Shown: positions 1 to 6,788 of the stretch, in pieces | How the letters are laid out: every line of letters starts with the position of its first letter | Position numbering within the stretch: position 1 is the first letter of the stretch | Assembly (NCBI GenBank): GCA_043746635.1 | Contig: JAYTQQ010000248.1 | Span: 1-11,149, forward strand | Direction: 5' to 3' | DNA from: JAYTQQ01 sp043746635 | GTDB lineage: Bacteria > Bdellovibrionota > Bdellovibrionia > Bdellovibrionales > JAMPXM01 | Length of the DNA: 11,149 nucleotides | Notes under the pieces: generated by a model | Seen by the model: only the letters and a program-made list of their open reading frames with translations | Databases searched by the model: none | What the model was told of the DNA's origin: nothing | Translations under genes and position numbers: made by a program

Positions 1-846
1 ATCTTTTGCAAAAGTTGATTTCGGTACTGCTTGATTTTCTACCGCAGCTTGAAATTCTAATACGACCTGATCTTCGCTAGGAGGCTCCACTATAACTGCA
101 ACGTCAGCTAATAAGTCGTCATCTTCTAATTGTTTCGGAGCAGGAGTCGGCGGCGGCGGCATTGCTTGAGCAGTGATGATTTCCTCATCTGCTCCAGGTG
201 CTACAGGTGCTCCAGCACGGTAAACCGCAAGCTCTTGTTTCAACTTCGCATTTTCATCTTTAAATTTAGAAATGTCTGCAAGCTCTTCCTCGATAATCGC
301 ATACTCGCTTAGCTTACCTTGAAGCTCTTGAATTTTTGCGAGGGCGTCATCGTGAGCGGCACCCGAATCATTTCCTGTTTTAGGTGTTTGCGCACGTTGC
401 GCGAGCTCCCCTTCAAGGTTTTTAATTTTCTTTTCGCGCTCACTAATTTCAGTTTTTAATTTATCAATAATAACTGGGTCAATTGTTCCGCCCGTGACTG
501 CATTTGCTGAAGATACAGAAATTGAAGTCGGTCCCGATTGAGACGACTCTTGGTGCGTAGCCACATTTGAGGCATCGTGCGAAACTTCTTCTTCATCTTG
601 AATGCTCGACATCCTCATTTCGCGAACAGCGTGTGAGGTATTTTGACCTCCACCCGCTTGCGGAATTTTTTCGATTGCACGTCTTAATGCCTCTTCGATC
701 CCGCTTAAATCAACAGCACTTTGCTTAGATTCATTCGATGGAAGAACTAAGATCACAATAACGGTTAAAAGCGCCAACCCAATCGTAATACCGATCAGCA
801 TTTCGCTATGCGAGAGAATAAAATGTAATATATCTTGAGCGTTCAT
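1..846 (-). CDS. Membrane-anchored coiled-coil protein, C-terminus cut by window edge
   Basis: Reading the minus strand from ATG at 846, the frame stays open for 282 codons to the window edge, so the gene is partial at its 3' end. One hydrophobic segment (about residues 16-35) near the N-terminus, with no cleavage site, suggests a single-pass inner-membrane anchor. A short amphipathic helix follows (about 45-61), then a Ser/Thr/Gln-rich linker (about 89-120). Heptad-like charged helices come next (about 125-152 and 166-210), likely coiled coil. A Pro-rich stretch (PPPPTPAP, about 230-237) and an acidic tail follow. A GAGAG sequence lies about 8 bases upstream of the ATG. The gene is divergent from the amidohydrolase gene with 94 bp between the starts. 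I do not recognise the family. The layout (anchor, coiled coil, Pro-rich spacer) resembles cell-envelope scaffold or spacer proteins, but no function can be assigned. The opposite strand here has only a short frame (130-312) that I regard as a shadow. Confidence 0.75.
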   Translation of the reverse strand, partial: MNAQDILHFILSHSEMLIGITIGLALLTVIVILVLPSNESKQSAVDLSGIEEALRRAIEKIPQAGGGQNTSHAVREMRMSSIQDEEEVSHDASNVATHQESSQSGPTSISVSSANAVTGGTIDPVIIDKLKTEISEREKKIKNLEGELAQRAQTPKTGNDSGAAHDDALAKIQELQGKLSEYAIIEEELADISKFKDENAKLKQELAVYRAGAPVAPGADEEIITAQAMPPPPTPAPKQLEDDDLLADVAVIVEPPSEDQVVLEFQAAVENQAVPKSTFAKD

Positions 847-928
847 CTAATTACTCTCAAGTTTACCTAAATTGTCGCCAAAGTAAAAGACTCTTGCTAC
901 ATTGTGGTCTAGGGCCTGACCAAGATCT

Positions 929-933
929 AGGAG
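929..933 (+). promoter_or_regulatory. Ribosome binding site of the amidohydrolase gene
   Basis: AGGAG with a 7-base spacer to ATG 941. It fixes the start and gives the full-length N-terminal beta domain (FDLIIHGGT...) typical of amidohydrolases. Confidence 0.8.
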
Positions 934-940
934 TATAATT

Positions 941-2290
941 ATGAACGAAGAATTTGATCTCATTATTCACGGCGGAACTTGCGCCCTCACGACTACAGAT
1001 GGCAAAGTATCCTTTGAAAAAGTCTCAGTCGGAATCAAAGCAAATAAAATTAAACGCCTAGAAACTGGTTTAGAAAAAAAATCTTCGGCAAAAAAGATGA
1101 TCGATGCGACCGGACTTCACGTCTTACCAGGGGTGATCGATACCCAAGTTCATTTTCGCGAACCTGGGCTGACCTACAAAGAAGATCTCGCCAGTGGAAC
1201 ACTCGCCGCAATCGCCGGTGGAGTAACAAGCGTTCTTGAAATGCCTAATACCAAACCGGCTATCACTACGCGTGAACTTTTTATTCAAAAATGTGAGCTC
1301 ACCGTGAATCGAATTTGGTGCAACGTCGGATTTTTTATCGGAGCGACTGAGAAAAACGTTGCTGAGCTCAAAACTCTCGAAAACCTTCACGGCTGCTGCG
1401 GCATTAAAATCTTCATGGGCAGCAGCACCGGTGATCTTCTCGTCTCGAAAGACGAAACCATTCTTGAAATTCTAAAATCAACGAAAGGGCCGGTAGCGGT
1501 TCATGCCGAAGACGAAGATCTTCTCGTTGAGCGTAAAAAACAATTCGCGAGTTGCACCGACGTTCGCGAACACGCGAACATTCGAAATGAAGAAGTCGCT
1601 CTAAAAGCCACCATGCGAGTGACAAGACTTGCCGAACAAGCTCAGCACAAAGTGCATATTTTGCACGTGAGTAGCCAAGAAGAGATCAATTTTTTGAGAG
1701 ATCATAAGAAATATATTACGGTTGAAACGACTCCGCAGTTTTTGCTGATGTCTGCTCCAGAGTGCTACGAAAAATTAGGAACGAAAGCGCAGATGAATCC
1801 GCCGATTAGGTCTCGTCGTCATCAAGATGCCGTATGGGTCGGACTTCTGAACGGCACGGTTGACGTCATCGGCACCGACCACGCACCCCACATGCTTGAG
1901 GAGAAGTCGCAGCCGTACCCGCAGTCTCCTTCGGGAATGCCAGGCGTTCAAACTCTCGTGCCGCTCATGTTTGATCTCGTCAATCAGGGACGCTTAAGCC
2001 TCGAACGAGCGGTTGAACTTCTCTGCCATAATCCCGCAAAAATTTACAAGCCTCTTTCAAAAGGACATCTTCAAGTGGGCTACGATGCCGACGTCACCTT
2101 GATCGATATGAAAAAGCAAAAGACGATCGAAAATTCTTGGATTAAAAGTAAATGCGGCTGGACGCCATACGATCAAGTCAAAGTCAGTGCTTGGCCCGTG
2201 TCCACCATTATCGATGGTCACGTGGTTATGCAAGACGACGTGATATTGGGACCGCCTCAAGGGCAGATGATTGAGTTTGAGAGACGCTAA
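941..2290 (+). CDS. pyrC: Dihydroorotase-type amidohydrolase (class I-like)
   Basis: A 449-residue cyclic amidohydrolase. The family converts N-carbamoyl-aspartate to dihydroorotate and back in cytoplasmic pyrimidine synthesis; allantoinase and hydantoinase are relatives. Dihydroorotase signatures seen: VHFREPG (70-76), EMPNT (100-104), GIKIFMGSSTGD (154-165, with Lys156 a candidate carboxylated lysine), His188 in AVHAED, His242 in HILHVSS, MNPPIR (285-290) and GTDHAPH (311-317, Asp313). Oddities: the usual D-x-H-x-H metal motif reads D67-T-Q69-V-H71, so the first His is Gln, and the usual TPHH reads TPQF (264-267). I recall Gln at the first position in some bacterial proteins annotated as dihydroorotase, so this may be a natural subfamily. 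AGGAG at 929-933 is 7 bases from the ATG. No other pyr gene is adjacent. The family call is sure; a true pyrimidine-pathway role, and hence the symbol, is less so. Confidence 0.85.
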   Translation: MNEEFDLIIHGGTCALTTTDGKVSFEKVSVGIKANKIKRLETGLEKKSSAKKMIDATGLHVLPGVIDTQVHFREPGLTYKEDLASGTLAAIAGGVTSVLEMPNTKPAITTRELFIQKCELTVNRIWCNVGFFIGATEKNVAELKTLENLHGCCGIKIFMGSSTGDLLVSKDETILEILKSTKGPVAVHAEDEDLLVERKKQFASCTDVREHANIRNEEVALKATMRVTRLAEQAQHKVHILHVSSQEEINFLRDHKKYITVETTPQFLLMSAPECYEKLGTKAQMNPPIRSRRHQDAVWVGLLNGTVDVIGTDHAPHMLEEKSQPYPQSPSGMPGVQTLVPLMFDLVNQGRLSLERAVELLCHNPAKIYKPLSKGHLQVGYDADVTLIDMKKQKTIENSWIKSKCGWTPYDQVKVSAWPVSTIIDGHVVMQDDVILGPPQGQMIEFERR

Positions 2291-2291
2291 C

Positions 2292-2795
2292 CTAGTTCGA
2301 AGCAAGGTTTCCGCAGTGTTTGACGATCGTCATTTGGGCAATCCCTTGGCCAGTAAGTGACGCCGATAGCGAGTACGATTTCTCGCATTCAAGATTTGAA
2401 ATTTCAGAAGAGAGATTCACATAGAAAGAGCCGTGGGCGCAGGCTTCTGTACCTTGCCGGACTATGCGAGAATCGACCGCGTTTTCAGAAAGCTGCCACT
2501 GAATCGAAGAAGAATCGGTCGGAAGAGAGCATATCCCGCCGAGACGGAGGGTATCACTCGTCGTAGTCAATTCGACACTTGAAACTGCAAACAGCATCGG
2601 ACCTTGATTGGCAATGTTTGATGTGACGGAGCTACTTTGTCCGCCTCCCGCTAATGGTACCGCCACGTAGTTAGGATCACTTGATGCCGCAGACTGATTC
2701 ACTGGCTGGGCACAGTTTTGATACTGAATCATCGCCATGAAAGAAGTGACGAGGATGAGTATCCCGGGTCTAAATTTTGTCGCTTGTGTCTTCAT
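2292..2795 (-). CDS. Small secreted protein, probable lipoprotein with four-Cys beta domain
   Basis: 167 residues. The N-terminus has Lys/Arg at 2, 7 and 9, a hydrophobic core (about 12-23) and then YQNC with Cys28, which looks like a lipoprotein signal with an atypical lipobox (Gln-Asn before Cys instead of Ala/Ser-Gly/Ala). My recollection is that Bdellovibrio-type predicted lipoproteins often end in QNC, but I cannot check this. A Ser/Asn-rich linker (about 29-66) leads to a domain with alternating beta-strand character and four cysteines (C89, C119, C137, C161) that could form two disulfides after export. AGGA lies 11 bases upstream of the ATG. Its stop codon is one base from the stop of the convergent amidohydrolase gene. 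I do not recognise a named family. A small envelope lipoprotein with an Ig-like or beta-sandwich domain is the most that can be inferred. Confidence 0.75.
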   Translation of the reverse strand: MKTQATKFRPGILILVTSFMAMIQYQNCAQPVNQSAASSDPNYVAVPLAGGGQSSSVTSNIANQGPMLFAVSSVELTTTSDTLRLGGICSLPTDSSSIQWQLSENAVDSRIVRQGTEACAHGSFYVNLSSEISNLECEKSYSLSASLTGQGIAQMTIVKHCGNLASN

Positions 2796-2924
2796 AGTCT
2801 ACAGTATCCTGCACTTTCTAGGGGTTGACGAGACTTTCGTATAGACTTCTCAAATTGATTCAAAATCTGTCTCACATTGAAACACTCCCTTGATTTGCAA
2901 GCTGTTTTCATGCGATGAAGTCCC

Positions 2925-3476
2925 ATGCACATTCGGGATCTGAAGATTTCTGACATCGAAAAAGTAAAGACATTTACGGATCTCGCGATCGGTAAAAATT
3001 ATTTTTCAATCGAGGAACTTCATGAAAATTTTGAAAAATCATCTCTGAATGGAGTGATGTGTTCTTTCGTTTTAGTCGACGATCATGAAAATATCATAGG
3101 ACTTCGTCTCGCCTACCCGCCCGGCAAATGGAATAAAGGAAAAGGCAATCGTCTCCGCAGCGACCTCTGGAAAGTCGCCATTGAAAAAGTCGCTTACTTT
3201 CAGAGTTTATTTTTATCAGATGAAGCGCAAGGTTTAGGATTTGGCCCCCTTCTTTCTGACGCTGCTATTTCAGCCTTTAAAAAATTAGGTGCAGAAGCAG
3301 TCGTCACCCATGCGTGGAAAGAGTCACCCAACAATTCATCGATTCGCTATTTAAGCCGATTTGGTTTTGAAAGTATCGCTGTTCATCCTGAATACTGGAT
3401 TGATGTCGATTATGAGTGTACTTTGGATGGTAAGCCTTGCCGCTGCACCGCTGAAGAAATGATTAAATATTTTTAA
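2925..3476 (+). CDS. GNAT-family N-acetyltransferase with Cys-rich C-terminal tail
   Basis: 183 residues. The acetyl-CoA binding motif is seen as A101-Q-G-L-G-F-G107 after a beta strand (SLFLSDE, 94-100). It is followed by the expected helix and by SIRYLSRFGFE (139-149), typical of GNAT motif B. The substrate is unknown. The C-terminus carries C165-x6-C172-x-C174 in YECTLDGKPCRCTAEEM, unusual for GNAT enzymes and perhaps a metal-binding or redox appendage. ATG 2925 is the first usable start: the upstream in-frame ATG at 2910 runs into TGA after one codon. No clear Shine-Dalgarno sequence is visible. It is divergent from the lipoprotein gene (129 bp between starts), and its 3' end overlaps the convergent methyltransferase gene by 14 bp. 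Confidence 0.85.
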   Translation: MHIRDLKISDIEKVKTFTDLAIGKNYFSIEELHENFEKSSLNGVMCSFVLVDDHENIIGLRLAYPPGKWNKGKGNRLRSDLWKVAIEKVAYFQSLFLSDEAQGLGFGPLLSDAAISAFKKLGAEAVVTHAWKESPNNSSIRYLSRFGFESIAVHPEYWIDVDYECTLDGKPCRCTAEEMIKYF

Positions 3477-4335
3477 CTGCGGCACGCTGCACGAGCGAAA
3501 AATAAATCGGCCCAAAACCAGAAGTTACGTCTGGCAAGATTTGCCAGCCGAATTCGGTCGCCTCACCCAGGGGAGAATCAAATTTCAAGACCTCGACTCG
3601 TCCGTTTCGTTTTTTTAACAATTTACGAATAACATCATCATTTTCAAATTGAGAGATTGAGCACGTCGAATAGACAATTTGGCCTCCGACTTTTAAGCAC
3701 TCGAAGGCCGATGCGAGCAAAGCAAATTGCCTTGCGCTCATATTTTGGCTGCGCTTGCGAGTCCACGAAAGAATCTCCGCCTCATTGTTCATAAAATAGC
3801 GTTCGCCACTGCAGGGAGCATCCAGTAAGATTTTGTCAAAGTGTTCTTTTTGATAAAGGCACCATTTGGAAGCATCGTGTTTGGTGATTTTAATTTGTCG
3901 AAAAATTGGATCAGGCAATTGTTCTTTCAAAACGCGAATGAGGCGCGATCTGCGGTCTGGCGACATTTCATTTGCGACTAAATCAATGACCGAATCGCTA
4001 GACATAGCCATCAGCGAAGCGAGAACGAGAGTTTTACCACCGGGGGCTGCGCACATGTCTAAACATATATCATCCACCGAAGGGTTTAAAGCCAGGGGCG
4101 GAATCAACGAAGCAAGATCGAGAACATAAAACCTTTCTTGATCGCGTGTCTGAGCTGTTTCGAGAATGTATTTTTGGCCCGAAATATTTTGAGCTTCGAA
4201 ATCAAATTCGAGATAAGGATTAAGCCGTGCCACCTTTATGTCGGGCGCTCGTAATGCTTCGAAAAGTAGGGGCCACCGTGCTTCGCCGTAGGTCTCGCTC
4301 ATGTATTTGTAAAATGCCGAATTTGAAATACTCAT
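3463..4335 (-). CDS. RsmB/NSUN-family rRNA cytosine-C5 methyltransferase
   Basis: 290 residues from ATG 4335. This SAM-dependent methyltransferase family makes 5-methylcytosine in RNA, usually rRNA. Seen in order: SAM-binding motif I DMCAAPGGKT (93-102), an acidic residue of the next strand in ANEMSPDRR (121-129), motif IV DAPCSGE (172-178, Cys175) and motif VI STCS (223-226, Cys225). Both cysteines used by the family are present: the motif VI Cys as nucleophile and the motif IV Cys for product release. There is no N-terminal NusB domain as in RsmB and no C-terminal PUA-type domain, so it resembles the compact NSUN3/NSUN4-type enzymes. A longer frame starts at TTG 4374 (13 more residues), but no ribosome site precedes it and a candidate promoter would begin the RNA inside it, so I prefer the ATG. 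The exact target base cannot be read from the sequence. Confidence 0.88.
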   Translation of the reverse strand: MSISNSAFYKYMSETYGEARWPLLFEALRAPDIKVARLNPYLEFDFEAQNISGQKYILETAQTRDQERFYVLDLASLIPPLALNPSVDDICLDMCAAPGGKTLVLASLMAMSSDSVIDLVANEMSPDRRSRLIRVLKEQLPDPIFRQIKITKHDASKWCLYQKEHFDKILLDAPCSGERYFMNNEAEILSWTRKRSQNMSARQFALLASAFECLKVGGQIVYSTCSISQFENDDVIRKLLKKRNGRVEVLKFDSPLGEATEFGWQILPDVTSGFGPIYFSLVQRAAVKNI

Positions 4336-4374
4336 TGAATGACGAAATAAATCATCTCTTGCATGTATATTCAA

Positions 4375-4402
4375 ATAATAGAATCATGAAGGCTCGAAAC
4401 AA
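4375..4402 (-). promoter_or_regulatory. Candidate sigma70-like promoter of the methyltransferase gene
   Basis: On the minus strand, TTGTTT (complement of 4397-4402) and TATTAT (complement of 4375-4380) are separated by 16 bases. The predicted transcript would start near 4367, downstream of the TTG at 4374 but upstream of ATG 4335, which supports the shorter protein. It overlaps the 5' region of the divergent ferredoxin gene. The -35 match is weak (3 of 6). Confidence 0.3.
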
Positions 4403-4406
4403 GGAG
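4402..4406 (+). promoter_or_regulatory. Ribosome binding site that decides the ferredoxin start
   Basis: AGGAG (AAGGAG with the preceding base) lies 6 bases before GTG 4413. The in-frame ATG at 4386 has no such site upstream. The GTG is therefore the better start, even though ATG and longer starts exist. Confidence 0.65.
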
Positions 4407-4412
4407 TCGGCC

Positions 4413-4709
4413 GTGAAAAATATCCAATCTCAGCTCAAAACGCATGTCTTTGTTTGCACGAATAAAAAGGCGAATGGCGCTTGCTGTGAGCCCAAAGGCG
4501 GAATCGAAGTCAGGAAAGAACTCAAAGCGTGGGTCGATTCACATCCCGAGTGGCACAAAAAGATTCGAATCAACCAGTCAGGATGCCTCGATCACTGCGA
4601 TAATGGCGTGGCCATCGTGATTTACCCACAGACTGAATTCTTGATCGATGTGAGCCCGAATGATCTGACCGCACTCAAAGAGAAAATCACTACCCTAATG
4701 AATGCATAA
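4413..4709 (+). CDS. Small thioredoxin-like [2Fe-2S] ferredoxin
   Basis: 98 residues from GTG 4413, which has a strong ribosome site. This is the thioredoxin-fold [2Fe-2S] family (Shethna-type and NuoE-like ferredoxins), soluble cytoplasmic electron carriers. Cluster ligands are visible: Cys15 in VFVCTN, Cys24 or Cys25 in GACC, Cys58 and Cys62 in SGCLDHCDNG, giving the C-x8/9-C ... C-x3-C pattern. The fold ends with the expected strand (AIVIYP) and helix (DLTALKEKITTLM). An in-frame ATG at 4386 would add 9 residues. The frame also opens further upstream to 4227, but that stretch is antisense to the methyltransferase gene and unlikely to be used. It is divergent from the methyltransferase gene with 77 bp between the chosen starts. 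The redox partner is unknown. Confidence 0.85.
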   Translation: MKNIQSQLKTHVFVCTNKKANGACCEPKGGIEVRKELKAWVDSHPEWHKKIRINQSGCLDHCDNGVAIVIYPQTEFLIDVSPNDLTALKEKITTLMNA

Positions 4710-4903
4710 AATCCGTCGATCAAAGAATTGTCGCCTTGGACTCTTTGCTTAAAGAGTTTAAAAAGAAAGATCCCGAATTTGAAAAGCTAATCTTCAAACA
4801 CCGAGCGAGTTTTCATACGAGTCAGCAGAACACATTTACGAAGAGACTCAGCGAGAAAATATTTGATGACCTTTTTATGAATGCAAAAAGTTATTTAAGC
4901 TGA
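4706..4903 (+). other. Open frame with coding character but no normal start: small gene, frameshift product or relic
   Basis: Immediately after the ferredoxin stop (4707-4709), in another frame, the sequence reads without stops to TGA 4901-4903 and gives a charged, helix-prone peptide (for example LLKEFKKKDPEFEKL). This frame contains no ATG or GTG before a Met near its end (4877). The only candidate starts are TTG 4736 (55 residues) or a rare ATT at 4727, and neither has a ribosome site. It could be translated by coupling to the ferredoxin stop, be the remnant of a gene that lost its start, or be an accidental frame. Its 3' end overlaps the end of the convergent pstS gene by 13 bp. No known family is recognised. 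Confidence 0.35.
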
Positions 4904-5901
4904 ATCGTTTTAATTTTTTCTTTTACTTTGGCAAGAGTTGCTGCCGGCAAAGGAGCGTAAAACAAAGGAGCCGCAAGCGCCTGCCCGTCTTTCATCATCC
5001 AATTTAGAAGCTTAACGATTTCGGCGCCTTTCACTTTTTCCATTTCCTGGTAGACGAGCAAGTAAGTAAACGCCGATATAGGATAGCTTGCAGCCCCGTC
5101 AGCGTCTGTGATCGAAACTCTGAAGTCAGCAGGCATTGCTTTGGCAGACGCGCTCGCCGCAGCCGTGACCGAGGCAAGGCTAGGTTTTACGAATTTTCCG
5201 GCTTTGTTTTTGATCGCATCGATCGCCATCTTCTCTTGTTCGGCGTATACGAGCTCAACGTAACCGATCGCGCCTGGTGTATTTTTAACAACCGATGCAA
5301 CTCCCTGGTTACCTTTGTTGCCTTGACCGACCGGCCACTTAACAGTTTTGCCGCTGCCGACTTTGGTTTTCCAAGAGGGGCTAACCTTTGCGAGATACTC
5401 GGTGAAAATGCTCGTCGTTCCTGATGAGTCTGCGCGGTAAACAACGACGACATCGAGATTTGGAAGAGTTTTACCTTTGTTAAGCTCAGCGATTTTAGGA
5501 TCATTCCATTTGGTAATCTCACCGAGAAATAGACCTGCCAACACCCCTTGAGACAAATTCAGCTCAGATTTTTCCGCACCCAGGTTTTGCGTCACAACGA
5601 CGGCTCCCATCACTGTCGGAATGTGTAAAATCTCTTTTCCATCTTTGAGTTCATCGTCTGTCATCAGCGCATCGCTCGCTCCGAAATCAACAGTTTGTTC
5701 TTTAAGATTTTTAATGCCGCCACCGCTCCCGATGGGATTGTAGGTAATTTCAATTTTTGGATTTTGAGTTTTGTAAGTTAAAAAACACTTTTGATAAAAC
5801 GGAGCTGGAAAGGTGGCTCCGGCACCAAGGATCGAAGTCGTATCTGCCGCGTGAGCGACAAGGCCGGAGAGAAGAGAGAGTAAAATAAGTTGAGTTTTCA
5901 T
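4891..5901 (-). CDS. pstS: Phosphate ABC transporter periplasmic binding protein PstS
   Basis: 336 residues, exported. The signal peptide is MKTQLILLSLLSGLVAHA with likely cleavage after A18. PstS binds inorganic phosphate in the periplasm and delivers it to PstCAB. Phosphate-contact motifs of the family are present: GAGATFPAPFY (26-36, Thr30 and Phe31), GSGGG (58-62), DFGASDA (72-78, Asp77), YRADSSGTTSIF (155-166, with Arg156, Ser160, Gly161 and Thr162), plus GQGNKGNQGV. Length fits the family. No pstC, pstA, pstB or phoU follows: the gene ends against the convergent small frame near 4903, so the rest of the transporter must be encoded elsewhere. It starts 19 bp after the stop of the PHP gene on the same strand and is probably cotranscribed with it. 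A strong AAGGAG precedes ATG 5901. Confidence 0.95.
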   Translation of the reverse strand: MKTQLILLSLLSGLVAHAADTTSILGAGATFPAPFYQKCFLTYKTQNPKIEITYNPIGSGGGIKNLKEQTVDFGASDALMTDDELKDGKEILHIPTVMGAVVVTQNLGAEKSELNLSQGVLAGLFLGEITKWNDPKIAELNKGKTLPNLDVVVVYRADSSGTTSIFTEYLAKVSPSWKTKVGSGKTVKWPVGQGNKGNQGVASVVKNTPGAIGYVELVYAEQEKMAIDAIKNKAGKFVKPSLASVTAAASASAKAMPADFRVSITDADGAASYPISAFTYLLVYQEMEKVKGAEIVKLLNWMMKDGQALAAPLFYAPLPAATLAKVKEKIKTIQLK

Positions 5902-5902
5902 A

Positions 5903-5912
5903 GGAGCTCCTT
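5903..5912 (-). promoter_or_regulatory. pstS ribosome binding site within a palindrome
   Basis: On the minus strand AAGGAG (complement of 5907-5912) lies 5 bases before the pstS ATG. The Shine-Dalgarno core is half of the perfect 8-bp palindrome GGAGCTCC (5903-5910). The palindrome is too short and loop-free to form a real hairpin in one RNA, so I read it as a normal strong site. Confidence 0.7.
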
Positions 5913-5920
5913 TAAGTTAA

Positions 5921-6673
5921 TCACCCAGAAATAAGCTGAATTTTTTGAAAATGAAAGGAGCTTTGTGTTTGATTTCTGTTAGGAACAACGTCTTGGTAGA
6001 ACCGAAAACTCACCTCTTGGCGGCGAATCGCGTCAAGAATCGCCTGGGGATGTCTCTCGCAAGCGAGAATGGTCTTCCAAGATGAAATTTGGCGAGGATG
6101 ATGAAGATCTGAATTCGCAATTTTAGGGAGGTCAGTTTTCAAAACTTCATCAAAAAGATGCGGGCCACTTGCTACCTCCCAGGCGTCAAAGTGATTGCGG
6201 AGCTCTTCCCGACGACTCCAAAGATGATAGGTCTGTTTTTCAATTTTCTGGGTTGAGACAGGATGAGCCGCGATCGCCAGTGCACCTTGCGCGTTAATCT
6301 GAGAAATTTGGCCGATAATATCGGGATCAGCGCCAATGAACTCGTGAACTCCAAGGGCTAAGATATGGGCCGATCGATCCTTCGAAAGAGAATTCATCGT
6401 AAGCTCAAAACCCGGAATCACGACCATTTTATAAAGGGTCCAAGCCCTCTGTGCTTCTTCTTCAAGGCTTTGCATATATTTTGAAAAGTGAAAAGGCGTG
6501 AGAGTGCGCTTCAAATGAAGAGCCGCCCAACCAAATAGACCATCTTCTTCGCAAATATGATCGGTGATGGCGATAGCACCAAACCCGCGGCTACCGTAGA
6601 AATCAACTAGCTCGCTGATGCTTAAGCGCCCATCGCTGAAATCTGAGTGAACATGAAAATCACATATTATCAT
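5921..6673 (-). CDS. PHP-domain metal-dependent phosphoesterase
   Basis: 250 residues from ATG 6673. The PHP superfamily hydrolyses phosphate esters using a trinuclear metal site; relatives include histidinol-phosphatase and RNase AM/YciV-type nucleases. All four family motifs are seen: DFHVHSDFSDG (5-15, His7 and His9), TDH (37-39), Glu90 in PGFELT with His103 in SAHILALG, His137 in AIAAHPV, and NSDLHHP (187-193, Asp189 and His191). A frame beginning at TTG 6691 adds six residues. MIICDFHVHS is the usual PHP N-terminus, so I take the ATG. It is first in a minus-strand pair with pstS (19 bp apart) and divergent from ppx. Its substrate is unknown. A role in releasing phosphate is inferred only from its neighbours. 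Confidence 0.88.
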   Translation of the reverse strand: MIICDFHVHSDFSDGRLSISELVDFYGSRGFGAIAITDHICEEDGLFGWAALHLKRTLTPFHFSKYMQSLEEEAQRAWTLYKMVVIPGFELTMNSLSKDRSAHILALGVHEFIGADPDIIGQISQINAQGALAIAAHPVSTQKIEKQTYHLWSRREELRNHFDAWEVASGPHLFDEVLKTDLPKIANSDLHHPRQISSWKTILACERHPQAILDAIRRQEVSFRFYQDVVPNRNQTQSSFHFQKIQLISG

Positions 6674-6705
6674 GAGACAATCATCTCTCAAAAATCCACA
6701 AAGTG

Positions 6706-6770
6706 GTGTTAGGAGTCAGTGAGAGAATCGTCAAGGTTTCATAAAAAATCTTACTTGATTTAAAATTCAA
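6706..6770. promoter_or_regulatory. Divergent promoter region between the PHP gene and ppx
   Basis: The 115-bp gap is AT-rich on its ppx side. Plus strand: TTCATA (6738-6743), 17 bases, TAAAAT (6761-6766), suited to ppx. Minus strand: TTGACG (complement of 6729-6734), 17 bases, TAACAC (complement of 6706-6711), or TTGAAT (complement of 6765-6770) with an 18-base spacer to TTTTAT; either suits the PHP-pstS pair. All are partial matches to a sigma70 consensus. No Pho-box-like repeat was found here. Confidence 0.3.
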
Positions 6771-6788
6771 ATATTACCACTATAGGTA

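Noticed and set aside
130..312. Short plus-strand frame inside the left-edge gene
   Set aside because: It is Arg/Ser/Cys-rich and antisense to a much longer, sensible minus-strand frame.
2357..2566. Plus-strand frame inside the lipoprotein gene
   Set aside because: The peptide is Arg/Ser-rich with no fold-like pattern; the minus-strand frame has a signal peptide and patterned cysteines.
2825..2830. TTGACG as a -35 for the GNAT gene
   Set aside because: No -10-like hexamer lies 15-19 bases downstream.
2831..2848. Direct repeat AGACTT spaced 12 bp between the lipoprotein and GNAT genes
   Set aside because: Two 6-mers in an intergenic region are expected by chance; no third copy or clear promoter supports an operator.
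4336..4374. TTG 4374 start for the methyltransferase
   Set aside because: No ribosome site; ATG 4335 gives a family-like N-terminus and a candidate promoter would begin the RNA downstream of the TTG. Not fully excluded.
4227..4412. Upstream extension of the ferredoxin frame to 4227 or 4386
   Set aside because: Most of it is antisense to the methyltransferase coding sequence, the peptide is Arg-rich and unlike the ferredoxin family, and the strong ribosome site sits before GTG 4413.
5903..5910. GGAGCTCC palindrome as an RNA switch at pstS
   Set aside because: It is eight bases with no loop, so it cannot form a stable intramolecular hairpin.
6674..6691. TTG 6691 start for the PHP protein
   Set aside because: It adds six unconserved residues before the typical PHP N-terminus (MIICDFHVHS).
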